Below, piece by piece: positions 53,621-62,831 of a stretch of DNA of 64,000 nt (position 1 is the first letter of the stretch; every line of letters begins with the position of its first letter). The stretch comes from Halobellus clavatus (GTDB lineage: Archaea > Halobacteriota > Halobacteria > Halobacteriales > Haloferacaceae), in the NCBI RefSeq assembly GCF_900107195.1, contig NZ_FNPB01000001.1:558001-622000 (forward strand). The letters are read 5' to 3'. The notes below the pieces were generated by a model. The model was not told the DNA's origin and ran no database searches. It worked only from the letters and a program-made list of their open reading frames with translations. The position numbers and the translations under genes are program-made.

Positions 53621-56600
53621 ATGACTAACGCCAACTCATCATACGGGCAGCCGGGGCAGCTGCTCACACTATCAGCCGACCTCAGCCGGGCCGAGACGGT
53701 TGAGACCGCTGTCGCCCGCGCAATCGAGTTGGTGCAGGAGGTGTTCGACCAGCCGGCGGTGAGCATCGGCGAATTCGACCCGCACACCGAGACGCTTGCG
53801 ACAGTCGATGCGGCCGCTCCGGCGTCGATGCCGAGTGAAAGGCCCGTGACTCGGCTCTCGGGATCGGTCGTCGAACGACTCCGTGAGCGTGGCGAGGAGC
53901 CGACGGCCGGAGAGATCCCTGAAGCGACGGTCGACGCCGACCCTCGAGGATCGGCGCAGGCCGAGGTTGTCGTCCCCGTCGGTCCCGACTGGATACTGTC
54001 GGTCCGCGTGGCGGATTCGAGTCGTTTCGACGACGCGGAGGTGGCCGCCGCCGAAGGGATCGCCGGGACGCTCGAAACGGCCCTTTCGCGGCTCGACCGA
54101 CGACCCTCGGCGACTGTCGAGGGCGACGTCCGTAGCGCCGCGTTCGATCGGTCGGACGAACGGGCCGAGATGCGCGAACCGTGGGGTCAGGCCGCCGATG
54201 CGGCCGCCGCGCTACGCCGTCTGAACCGACTCACGGTCGACTCGAGCGAATTCGACGGGACCATCCAGCAGTTGCTGTCGCTCGGATGTGATCACTTCGG
54301 CCTCGAGACGGGCATCCTCTCGCACGTCGACGGGACCGACTACGAGATCGAAGCCGTCGTCGATGCGACCGGGACGCACGAGACGGGCACGGTGTACGAC
54401 CTCAGAGAGACGATGTGCCAGGCGATGCTCGCGAGCGACGGCATCGAACCCATCGCGTTCGCCGACGTCGCAGACACCGAACACGAGAGCCACCCGGCGG
54501 CGGAGGGCGTGCGCGCCTACATCGCGGCACCCGTTATCGTCGACGACGAGACGTACGGGACGGTCAATTTCTCGATGGGACGTCCGCGTTCGGGTGCGTT
54601 CTGCCCGGAGGAGACGGAGTTCGTGAAACTCATCGCACAGTGGGTCGGGAGCGAGATCGAACGCCGCCGGCGGTTCGAGGAATTGGAGCGATACGAGACG
54701 ATCCTCGAAGCGATCGGTGATCCGGTGTACGCACTCGATCCCGAGGGACGGTTTACCTACGTCAACGAGGCCGCGAGGCGCGAGTTCGGATACGGGACGG
54801 AGATCATCGGAGAACGGCCGTCGATCGGTATGAGCGAGTCGGACGTCAGACGGATTCGAGCACAGATCGAGGACTTGCTTGCCACGGACCAACGATCGAT
54901 GACTGCGGAGTTCGAACTCGAAACGGCCGACGAATCACACACGGTCGTTGAGAACCGACTCGCGGTGATCGGGGACGAGGAGTTCCGCGGGACGGCCGGC
55001 GTCCTCCGGGACATCACCGCACGAAAGGAACGGCAGCGGCAACTGGAGTCGTTCCAGCAGGCGGTCGAGGAGGCCGCCGACGGGATCGCGATTCTCGAGG
55101 GTGACGAGTACACCTACGTCGATCAGTCCCACGTCGATCTGTACGGCTACGACGACAAGTCGCAGTTGCTCGGTAACACCTGGCGAATGCTGTACGACGA
55201 GAGGGAAGTCGAACGGCTGGAGGCAGAAGCGTTCCCGGCGCTCGAATCTGAGGGGCACTGGCGCGGGATGGTGACCGGCAGTCGACCGGACGGGTCGACG
55301 TTCCCCGCCGAACTCTCGTTGACGATCGTCGAGGACGGACGGCTCGTCTGTACCGTCCGCGATGAGACCGAGCGGCAGGCCCGTGAGCGCGAACTGGAGT
55401 TGAAAGAGCGGGCGATGAACGAGGCGACCGTCGGCATCCAGATCACCGATCCGAACCGCGAGGAGAATCCACTGATCTACGTCAACGACGGGTTCGAACG
55501 ACTGACTGGCTACACCCGCCAGGAGGCGGTCGGTCGCAATCCGCGGTTCCTCCAGGGTCCGGAGACCGATCCCGAGAAGATAGCGCGGCTTCGAGCGGCG
55601 ATTCGGAACGAAGAGCCCGTGTCGCTCGAACTCCAGAACTACCGGAAGGACGGCACCCCGTACTGGACGCGACTGTCTATCACACCAGTTACCGACGAAA
55701 ACGGCGTCGTACAGCACTTCATCGGCATCCAGCAGGACGTCACAGAGCGCTGGGAGCGAGAACGCGAACTCGAATTGAAAGAGCGGGCGATGGACGAGGC
55801 CAACGTTGGGATCACGATCAGCGACCCGGAACAGCCGGACAATCCGCTGGTGTACGTCAACGACGGGTTCGTCGAGCAGACTGGCTACACGCGCGAGGAG
55901 GCAGTCGGGCGGAACTGTCGGTTCCTGCAAGCCGACGACAGAGACCAGCCGCCGCTCGACGACCTGCGGGCGGCGATTGCGGTCGAAGAGGCGACGACGG
56001 TCGAGTTGCGAAACTACCGCGCGGACGGCGAGCAGTTCTGGAACCACCTCTCCGTAACCCCGGTCTACGACGAGACGGGGACGCTCACGAACTACATCGG
56101 CATTCAGCAAGACGTGACGGAAGGAAAGCGCAGAGAGCAACGCCTGCGGGCGCTCCTCGGGACGACGCGGGAACTCCTCCAGATGGATACGATCGAAGCG
56201 GCGACCGCCGAAGCGGTCGAAACGATGGTAGCGGAGTTCGGATTCGAGCAGGCGACACTGTATGTCCGCGAGGGAGACGATCTCGTGCGAACGGCCTCGG
56301 CGGGAACGAGTACCGCCCGACCGCCCGAACGGATCGAGCGGGGACGGTCGCCGCTGTGGGAGGCGTTCGAAACCGGTGACCCGCGTCACCGCGACGACTA
56401 TGCGTCGCTCGACGACGGCATCGATCGCGGAGACGTGTCCGCGAGCGCATACTTCCCTGTCGGTGAGCACGGCGCCGCGGTGGTGGGGGTCACAGATCCA
56501 GATCGGCTCGGACGCAGTGAGCGCCGACTGGTCGAGGTCCTGACTGGCAACCTCGCGGCCGTGCTCGATACCCTCGACCGCGAGGAGTTACTTCGGGAGA

Positions 56601-58720
56601 GCAAACGACGGTACCGCAGTCTCGCCGAGAACATTCCGAACGGGGCTGTCGCGACGTTCGACGCCGACCTCGAATACACGCTGGCAGCGGGTGAACTCCT
56701 CTCGACGTTCGGACTTGAACCCGAAGCGGTCGTCGGCAGAAGGGTCAGCGAGATATTCCCCGAGTTGGACGTAGCGGATGAACTCGTGGCGCAGTTCCGA
56801 GCGGCACTGGACGGCGAGCGCACGGACCGCCGGGTCGAACTCGCCGACCGGACCCTCCGAGTCCACGTCGTCCCGGTCGACCCCGAAGGCGGGGACGCAG
56901 CCGACACCTACGGACTCGTGCTGGCGCAGGACGTCACCGACGAGGCGCGCCGCGAGCGAGAACTGTTCGAAGAACGCGAGCGGTTTCGGCTGTTGACCGA
57001 GAGCGTCGACGAGTACGCCTTCCTCGTCGTCGACGAGGACGGCACGATCCAGACGTGGAACGAGAGCGCCGAGACGATGTTCGGCTACGACGCCGAGACG
57101 GCTGTCGGAATGTCGATGGCCCAACTCCACCCGGAGGCCGACCGGGACGCAGAACTCCCCAAGCGGTTACTCCAGCAGGCGCGCGTCGCCGGTGAGAGCG
57201 CCCACGAGGGGTGGCGCGTCCGGGCCGACGGCTCGCGGTTCTACGCGGATGTTCGGTACGCACCGCTCGAAGAGGCTGGCGGCGAGTTCCGCGGCTACGC
57301 GAAGATCGTCCGTGATATGACCGATCGACGACGTCAGCGGCGGCGGACTGAGCGGTTCGTCGAAGAGTCCGACGACGTGGTGGCCATCGTCGACACCGAC
57401 GGGACGATTACCTACGCCAGTGGCTCCGCAAACCGCGTTCTCGGCCACGAACCGGACGACCTCATCGGCGAGAATCTCTTCGATTACATTCACCCGGACA
57501 GTCGAGAGAACGCGATGGAGACGTTCTTCGCCGGTATCGAAGAGCCGAGAACCGATCTCCAGACCGAATGTCGAATCAAATCGGGCGACGGCGAGTGGCG
57601 AAACATCCGAGGACAGTGCCGGAATATGCTGGACGACGACGCCATCGACGGGATGCTCCTGTATCTCCGGGACGTCACCGAGCGGAAAGAGCGCGCTCGC
57701 CGGTTCGAGAGCATCTTCAATCAGACGTTCCAGTTTACGGGGCTCTTGGAACCGGACGGTACGGTCCTCGAAGTCAATCGCGCCACGACCGAGTTCACCG
57801 GGGTCGAACGAGGAGCGATCGTCGGGGAGCCGCTCTCGGACGCCTCCTGGTGGGACGTCTCGCCGGAGGTCAAAGACAACATTCGGGACGCGGTCCGTCG
57901 GGCCGCGAACGGCGAGTTCGTCCGCTACGAGACGGAAGTGCGTGGGGCCTCGGGCCTCGCGACGATCGACTTCTCGCTGAAGCCCGTGACCGACGAGGAC
58001 GGAGACATCTCGCTGATCGTGGCTGAGGGTCGCGACATCACGGCCCGCCAGCAACACAGGCGACACCTGGAGGTGATGCAGCGGGTGGTGCGTCACAATA
58101 TGCGAAACGATCTGACGAAAGTGCGCGGCTGGACAGAGGTGATGTGCGAGGAACCGGACGCCGACAAGCGGGCCGAGTACCTCGAGACCGTCATCCGGAT
58201 CCTCGACAAGTGGGAGGTGATGACCGAGAAGATGCAGGAGATCCGGCAGGTGCTTCGATCGCAGAACGAGACCTGGGATCGAACGGAGTCCAACGCACTG
58301 ATCGAAGACGCCGTGGCGACGGTCCGCGAGAACTCCCCCGACGCGACGATCGTAACCGAACTCGCAGACGGTGGGGAGATACGACTGCCAGCGACGCTCT
58401 CGATCGCGGTGCAGGAACTGATCGAAAACGCGATCGAGGCCAAAAAGGACGCCACAGTCGAAGTCGGCCTCTCTCGTCCGGAAGATGGGTGGGTCGAGAT
58501 CACCGTGAAGGACGACGGACCCGGATTGCCGGCGATGGAAGCGGACGTACTCGAGACCGGCGAGGAGACGCCGCTCAACCACGGGCAGGGGCTCGGCCTG
58601 TGGATGGTTCGAGTGATCGTCACGCAGATCGGCGGAGACGTGTCGATCGATTCGACGGCCGACGGGGCGACAGTGCGTCTCCGTCTGCCGACCGAATGGA
58701 TGGTCGAACCCCGCAGGTAA
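53621..58720 (+). CDS. Very large multi-PAS/GAF histidine kinase, paralogue of 47408-51622
   Basis: A 1699-aa kinase from ATG 53621; the frame opens 27 codons earlier with a basic, non-halophilic stretch. N-terminal domain and first GAF parallel the 1404-aa kinase (LLTLSADLSRAETVETAVAR; SLGCDHFGLETGIL). Then come about seven PAS units, two of them LOV-like in sequence (AVGRNCRFLQADDRDQPP and AVGRNPRFLQGPETDP), and another GAF near 860-1000. The kinase core is HisKA with H1492 (RVVRHNMRNDL) and an HATPase ending at 1699. The GRNCRFLQ motif carries the cysteine used for flavin adducts, so blue-light sensing is possible (inference). Confidence 0.92.
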   Translation: MTNANSSYGQPGQLLTLSADLSRAETVETAVARAIELVQEVFDQPAVSIGEFDPHTETLATVDAAAPASMPSERPVTRLSGSVVERLRERGEEPTAGEIPEATVDADPRGSAQAEVVVPVGPDWILSVRVADSSRFDDAEVAAAEGIAGTLETALSRLDRRPSATVEGDVRSAAFDRSDERAEMREPWGQAADAAAALRRLNRLTVDSSEFDGTIQQLLSLGCDHFGLETGILSHVDGTDYEIEAVVDATGTHETGTVYDLRETMCQAMLASDGIEPIAFADVADTEHESHPAAEGVRAYIAAPVIVDDETYGTVNFSMGRPRSGAFCPEETEFVKLIAQWVGSEIERRRRFEELERYETILEAIGDPVYALDPEGRFTYVNEAARREFGYGTEIIGERPSIGMSESDVRRIRAQIEDLLATDQRSMTAEFELETADESHTVVENRLAVIGDEEFRGTAGVLRDITARKERQRQLESFQQAVEEAADGIAILEGDEYTYVDQSHVDLYGYDDKSQLLGNTWRMLYDEREVERLEAEAFPALESEGHWRGMVTGSRPDGSTFPAELSLTIVEDGRLVCTVRDETERQARERELELKERAMNEATVGIQITDPNREENPLIYVNDGFERLTGYTRQEAVGRNPRFLQGPETDPEKIARLRAAIRNEEPVSLELQNYRKDGTPYWTRLSITPVTDENGVVQHFIGIQQDVTERWERERELELKERAMDEANVGITISDPEQPDNPLVYVNDGFVEQTGYTREEAVGRNCRFLQADDRDQPPLDDLRAAIAVEEATTVELRNYRADGEQFWNHLSVTPVYDETGTLTNYIGIQQDVTEGKRREQRLRALLGTTRELLQMDTIEAATAEAVETMVAEFGFEQATLYVREGDDLVRTASAGTSTARPPERIERGRSPLWEAFETGDPRHRDDYASLDDGIDRGDVSASAYFPVGEHGAAVVGVTDPDRLGRSERRLVEVLTGNLAAVLDTLDREELLRESKRRYRSLAENIPNGAVATFDADLEYTLAAGELLSTFGLEPEAVVGRRVSEIFPELDVADELVAQFRAALDGERTDRRVELADRTLRVHVVPVDPEGGDAADTYGLVLAQDVTDEARRERELFEERERFRLLTESVDEYAFLVVDEDGTIQTWNESAETMFGYDAETAVGMSMAQLHPEADRDAELPKRLLQQARVAGESAHEGWRVRADGSRFYADVRYAPLEEAGGEFRGYAKIVRDMTDRRRQRRRTERFVEESDDVVAIVDTDGTITYASGSANRVLGHEPDDLIGENLFDYIHPDSRENAMETFFAGIEEPRTDLQTECRIKSGDGEWRNIRGQCRNMLDDDAIDGMLLYLRDVTERKERARRFESIFNQTFQFTGLLEPDGTVLEVNRATTEFTGVERGAIVGEPLSDASWWDVSPEVKDNIRDAVRRAANGEFVRYETEVRGASGLATIDFSLKPVTDEDGDISLIVAEGRDITARQQHRRHLEVMQRVVRHNMRNDLTKVRGWTEVMCEEPDADKRAEYLETVIRILDKWEVMTEKMQEIRQVLRSQNETWDRTESNALIEDAVATVRENSPDATIVTELADGGEIRLPATLSIAVQELIENAIEAKKDATVEVGLSRPEDGWVEITVKDDGPGLPAMEADVLETGEETPLNHGQGLGLWMVRVIVTQIGGDVSIDSTADGATVRLRLPTEWMVEPRR

Positions 58721-58979
58721 CCGGAGCGGACTCGGACGCTCCCGGCGTCGTCGTCGCGGACGGTGGGACGCCGCCGGGTGCCGGCGAGATCCGGCTCGGA
58801 GACGGTAACGGTTGAGGGGCGTGTTCGGGCGAACCGGACGACAGAGAGGGTGACTCGTCGACGGCCCCCTCGTGGCGCGCTCTCGGGAGGAACGCCGCGT
58901 GCGGTTCCGGGCTGGCCGCTCGTCGACCCGCTCGGCGGAGGGACTGACTCGAGAGCCCTGGCTCGCGAGCGAGGCGCAG

Positions 58980-59123
58980 TCAGTCGGACTGCTGGCAGTC
59001 CACGCAGAGGGCCCCGTCGACAGCGTCAGTCGGGATCACGGCCCCGCATCGCCGACACCGAAACCGACCGTGCGTGTACTCGGTGTGCGATTGGACCGAA
59101 GAGATGGCACTTTTCTTTGCCAT
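58980..59123 (-). CDS. Small CxxC zinc-finger protein
   Basis: A 47-aa protein from ATG 59123. CRRCG and CVDC motifs 18 residues apart form one zinc finger (RFRCRRCGAVIPTD ... LCVDCQQSD). This is the common haloarchaeal small zinc-finger class, several of which regulate metabolism or biofilm formation. It is convergent with the large kinase. The 259 nt between them hold no other gene that I can see. Confidence 0.7.
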   Translation of the reverse strand: MAKKSAISSVQSHTEYTHGRFRCRRCGAVIPTDAVDGALCVDCQQSD

Positions 59124-59246
59124 AGGTATACATATGACTCTCCGTACAAAATACTTCTGGACATAGTAGAATATATTTGCGCTATCGTCGGGCAGGCGGC
59201 GACAACTCGGCGGCGGACGTGACTGAACGATCAGTTCCGATCGGGA

Positions 59247-59867
59247 TTATCGGAAGTCTTCGACGAAGCGGGCCGGGAGCCGATCGAGGTGTTCGTCCGG
59301 CAGCGCGTCGACAACGGCCTGAGTGACCTCGACCATCGGCTTGCGCAGCAGGACGTACCCGGCGGAGATACCGAGTGCACCGAGGACGACGGTCCGGGCC
59401 GTCCCGTCGAGCACGTAGAGTGCGGGCAGAGCGAAGGCTCCCGCAGCGAGCAGGTCCTCGGGCGCGCCGTCGTAGCGGATCCACCGGCGCGGGCGGATCC
59501 ACCGGCGGTGGTAGTGACTGTAGACGGCTCGATCGGACGTTCCGAGCCACGGTTTCAGCTCCAGTCCGCCGCCGAGGGCGTCCATCGCCGAGTGGAGGCC
59601 GGCAGCGACGAGGAACAGTGCGGCCGCGACTGTCGTCACAGTCGGAACGGCGACCGCGACCGCGACCGCGACGGCGGCGGCGACGCTGAAGTACACCGGG
59701 AAGTGCAGCGTGCGTCGGTGGCCGGCGTAGAGGTCGAAATCCGGGAACAGCCCGCCGAGCGCGGCGGCGGCGACCGGGAGCAGCGACGTCCCGGCCGCGC
59801 TCTCGGGGAACAGCACGCCGACGAGCACGGCGAGCGCGACTCCCGCGAGCGCGTGGGTAGTGGCCAT
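59247..59867 (-). CDS. DUF457/YdjM-like metal-dependent hydrolase, membrane protein
   Basis: A 206-aa protein from ATG 59867 (MATTHALAGVALAV). It has conserved His at H6 (THALAG), an acidic PDFDLYAGHRRTLHF segment (about 45-60) and four or so membrane helices, one a striking AV repeat (AAAVAVAVAVAVPTV). The C-terminal part is a soluble tail. This pattern is the YdjM/DUF457 family of membrane-bound predicted hydrolases. Upstream ORF extension to 60209 is GC-rich noise. Confidence 0.78.
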   Translation of the reverse strand: MATTHALAGVALAVLVGVLFPESAAGTSLLPVAAAALGGLFPDFDLYAGHRRTLHFPVYFSVAAAVAVAVAVAVPTVTTVAAALFLVAAGLHSAMDALGGGLELKPWLGTSDRAVYSHYHRRWIRPRRWIRYDGAPEDLLAAGAFALPALYVLDGTARTVVLGALGISAGYVLLRKPMVEVTQAVVDALPDEHLDRLPARFVEDFR

Positions 59868-60000
59868 CATCGGGGTACGATAGGCGAATCCGCCGTAAGA
59901 CCGTTTCGTGTGTTGCGGTAACACGTCAAGTCTCCGGCGCGAGACGGAACAGTGGCCGAGTGGGGCCGCACCTTTTTGATCGAGGTCGCGTACGGCCCGT

Positions 60001-60615
60001 ATGCGGCTCCCGTCGCGGTCGACGGCCGCGCGGCTCGCGGCGAGCGCGATGCGGATGAGCATCGCGCTCGTCCTGGGCGTCGGCGTGGCGACGCTGAACG
60101 TCAGCGTCGTCATCAACGCGGTCGTCGCGCTCGCAGTCACGTACCTCCCCGCGCTGCTCCGACGGGACTGGGATCTCCGGCTCTCACCGGGACTCACGCT
60201 CGTCATCACGACGGCCGTGCTCCTGCACAGCCTCGGAATGGTGGGGCTCTACGAGGGGCTCTGGTGGTACGATCACCTGACGCACACGCTCTCTGCGGGG
60301 ATCGTCGCCGCCGTCGGTTATGCGACGACCCGGGCGATCGATCAGCACTCGGACGCGGTCTCGTTTCCGCCCCGCTTTCTCTCGGTGTTTCTGCTCCTGA
60401 TGACGCTGGCGCTCGGGGTGTTCTGGGAGGTGCTCGAGTTCGTCGCCCGACTGGCGGCCGGCGCCGCGGGGATCGACGCCGTCCTCGTCCAGTACGGACT
60501 CGAAGACACGATTCTCGACTTAGTCTTCGACACGCTGGGCGCGCTGTTGGTTGCACTGTTCGGGACGCGACGCCTCTCAGGGCTGGTCGCAGTGATCAGC
60601 GCACGGCTGGCGTAG
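60001..60615 (+). CDS. DUF2238/YjdF-like integral membrane protein
   Basis: A 204-aa protein with five or six membrane helices. Motifs GLWWYDHLTHTLSAG (about 89-103) and FWEVLEFVA followed by GLEDTILDLVFDTLGA are typical of the DUF2238 (YjdF) family, where the His and Glu/Asp are conserved. Function of the family is unknown. A TTTTTGAT box at 59971 probably belongs to its promoter. Confidence 0.75.
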   Translation: MRLPSRSTAARLAASAMRMSIALVLGVGVATLNVSVVINAVVALAVTYLPALLRRDWDLRLSPGLTLVITTAVLLHSLGMVGLYEGLWWYDHLTHTLSAGIVAAVGYATTRAIDQHSDAVSFPPRFLSVFLLLMTLALGVFWEVLEFVARLAAGAAGIDAVLVQYGLEDTILDLVFDTLGALLVALFGTRRLSGLVAVISARLA

Positions 60616-60742
60616 GCGGGGCGAGCGTCGCTGCGTCCCGATCCCAGGACCGAACCGGGTCGGCGGATCACCGCGGCGCGTGCCTGGGGGTGTGACCCGC
60701 GGCGGTTCACGCTTTTGTAGGGGGAGCGTGTTACGTTGGCAT

Positions 60743-61399
60743 ATGACGTTCATCATCGTCGGGTACGGCCGAGTGGGCGCGCGCACGGCCCGGATCCTCC
60801 ACGAGGAGGGACGTGCGGTTGTCGTGGTCGAAAACGATCCGGACAAGGCCGAGCGCGCCCGCGAGGCGGGCTTCGAGGTCGTCGAGGGTGACGGCAGCAG
60901 CGAGTCGGTGCTGAAGCGCGCCGGCGTCGAGAACGCGGCTGCGCTCGGCGGACTGACCGGCGATCCGAACACCAACTTCGCCGCCTGTATGGTCGGCAAG
61001 CAGTTCGGCTGCCGGGTGGCGATGCGGATCAGCGAGGATTACCGGGAGGAGATCTACGAGCGCTACGAGGAGGACGTCGACGAGGTCATCTACCCCGAGC
61101 GCCTCGGCGCGGCGGGCGCGAAGACCGCGCTGCTCGGCGGGAGTTTCAACGCGCTCGGCGAACTGACCGAGGAACTCCGGCTCACGGCGGTGACGATCCC
61201 CGAAGATTCGCCGGTCGTCGGCAAGAAGGTCAACGAGATCGATCTCGGGAACTTCGGGCGGATCTACGCGCACGGTGGACGGCACGACGAACTGACTATT
61301 CCGCTCCCTGGAACCGTCGTCGAGGCGGGCGACCGGCTAGCGCTGGTAGCCGATGACGACGGCCTCGAACAGACCCGGGCAGCGCTCTTGGGCGAGTAA
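60743..61399 (+). CDS. trkA: TrkA-type K+ transport regulatory protein
   Basis: A 218-aa protein with an RCK N domain: Rossmann loop IIVGYGRVGARTA (4-16), acidic residue after strand 2 (VVVENDP), GDGSS (about 50-54), then RCK C (about 135-215, DSPVVGKKVNEIDL, LPGTVVEAGDRLALVADD). It binds NAD(H) or nucleotides and gates Trk/Ktr potassium channels at the membrane. No channel gene is adjacent. Confidence 0.88.
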   Translation: MTFIIVGYGRVGARTARILHEEGRAVVVVENDPDKAERAREAGFEVVEGDGSSESVLKRAGVENAAALGGLTGDPNTNFAACMVGKQFGCRVAMRISEDYREEIYERYEEDVDEVIYPERLGAAGAKTALLGGSFNALGELTEELRLTAVTIPEDSPVVGKKVNEIDLGNFGRIYAHGGRHDELTIPLPGTVVEAGDRLALVADDDGLEQTRAALLGE

Positions 61400-61765
61400 G
61401 AGTGCGACGTCGGCGCTGTCACTCACAGCATCGAGCGCCGACGTAGCCGCGCGCCGAGGGTCGCGTGCGTCGTCGCGGGGGGCGACGACGCCGGCGAACC
61501 GGGGTGCAACGTCCGCGTGCCGGGCGCGCGGGTGGGAGGATGGGAACGACGGCGGCGGTCGCGGTCTCGCGTCCCGCCGCTGGACCGGAGACGCCGTTCG
61601 TCCCGGTCGAGGCCGTCGGTGCGCGCCCGGACAAGTGATCGGTCCTGTCACACATAAAACCGCGTCAGACAGAGAGCATACCGTCGGCGGATGAACCCGG
61701 CTCTGTCAGGCGGTTCTGTCAACGAATCAATGTCGAACGGAGCGAAAAAAGTCGACTCGGCCGCG
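61400..61765. other. Gene-free GC-rich intergenic region
   Basis: Open frames on both strands are Arg- and Pro-rich and look like shadows of GC-rich DNA. No RNA or repeat seen. Confidence 0.4.
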
Positions 61766-62269
61766 TTACTGTCGAAGCACGCCCTGGAGGTACGCGCCGA
61801 GGAACATCCCGGCGAGCGCCCACAGGATCGTGATGTTGCCGGTACCGAGGCTGGCGTAGGCCGCGCCGGGACAGATCCCCGAGAGCCCCCAGCCGACGCC
61901 GAAGATCGCCCCGCCGATCAGGACGTTCCGGTCGAACGGCTTCAATCGACGCTCGTAGGGATCGCCGGTCAGGGGTGCGCTGTCGCGGATCCGCGGCAGC
62001 ACAGCGAAGGCGATCCCCGTGACGATCGCCGCCCCGAACATCACGAAGGGGAGTCCGAGGTCGTCGAACTGGAGGAAATCCAGCACGACCTCCGGCCGCG
62101 CCATATGGCTGAAGCCGAGGCCGAATCCGAAGATCAGGCCCCCGACGAGGATCAGCGGCAGAAACAGCGGGTGCCGGCCCCCGTCGCTCGCGAGTCGGGT
62201 GCGCTCCGGCTCGGACTCCGAGGCGCTCGCGTCGTCCGCTTCTCGGTCCGCTCCCGTCTCGCGGCTCAC
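61766..62269 (-). CDS. YeeE/YedE-type sulfur transport half, small partner (DUF6691-like)
   Basis: A 167-aa protein with an acidic N-terminal tail and four membrane helices. GIFGVGWGLSGICPGAA-like motif (about 130-146, GVGWGLSGICPG) carries the conserved Cys used for thiosulfate/sulfur-compound conduction in YeeE proteins. It overlaps the other half by 4 nt (ATGA). Likely moves sulfur compounds across the membrane. Confidence 0.82.
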   Translation of the reverse strand: MSRETGADREADDASASESEPERTRLASDGGRHPLFLPLILVGGLIFGFGLGFSHMARPEVVLDFLQFDDLGLPFVMFGAAIVTGIAFAVLPRIRDSAPLTGDPYERRLKPFDRNVLIGGAIFGVGWGLSGICPGAAYASLGTGNITILWALAGMFLGAYLQGVLRQ

Positions 62270-62823
62270 GGGTGGACCCCCAGCGCGGCGACGATCTGGG
62301 CAGTCGCGATGGCGACGACGATGAACGTCACCACGCCCACCAGCGACGTTTTCGAGGCCGATCCGACGCCGCAGACGCCGTGGCCCGACGTGCAGCCTTT
62401 CCCGACCCGGGTGCCGATGCCGACCAGGATGCCGCCCAGGAACAGCCGCCAGGGCTGTACCGACGTCGTCCAGAGCGTCACCCCCGCGACCTCGTAGAGA
62501 CTCCCGGTCGATCCGGGCTGATACAGCGACGTCGTGACGAGCCCCGATTGGACCGTTGCGGCGAAGGCGAACGCCCCGAGAATGATTCCGAGCGTGAACA
62601 CGAGTCGCCAGTCCCGCGAGCCGACGTACTGCTGGAACCGCGACTGCTCGGAAACGTACGACAGCGTCGATTCGAGGAACGTGCTCGCGCCGGCAGGGAT
62701 GCCCGTTCCGACGTAGATGACGACCGCGCCCAGGCCGACGAGGAGCCCCCCGACGGCGTAGCGGCTGATCCCGTTCGGGAACAGCTCGGCGGCGATCTGC
62801 AGCGCCACTGGATCAGCGACCAT
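62266..62823 (-). CDS. YeeE/YedE family sulfur transporter half
   Basis: A 185-aa membrane protein with five or so helices. VGKGCTSGHGVCG (about 141-153) is the YeeE signature with two cysteines. With the neighbouring 167-aa protein it would make a full YeeE channel. It is the second gene after the rhodanese/MBL protein, 8 nt away. Confidence 0.85.
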   Translation of the reverse strand: MVADPVALQIAAELFPNGISRYAVGGLLVGLGAVVIYVGTGIPAGASTFLESTLSYVSEQSRFQQYVGSRDWRLVFTLGIILGAFAFAATVQSGLVTTSLYQPGSTGSLYEVAGVTLWTTSVQPWRLFLGGILVGIGTRVGKGCTSGHGVCGVGSASKTSLVGVVTFIVVAIATAQIVAALGVHP

Positions 62824-62831
62824 ACGCCGAC

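Noticed and set aside
53230-53628. A 132-aa plus-strand frame between the kinase genes
   Set aside because: Basic, Arg/Ser-rich composition is unlike halophile proteins and it overlaps the real kinase start.
54935-56470. A 511-aa open frame antisense to the second kinase
   Set aside because: Same reason: a GC-rich shadow with no recognisable domain opposite well-formed PAS repeats.
61337-61694. Frames on both strands after trkA
   Set aside because: Arg/Pro-rich and without acidic bias; overlap each other and the trkA end.
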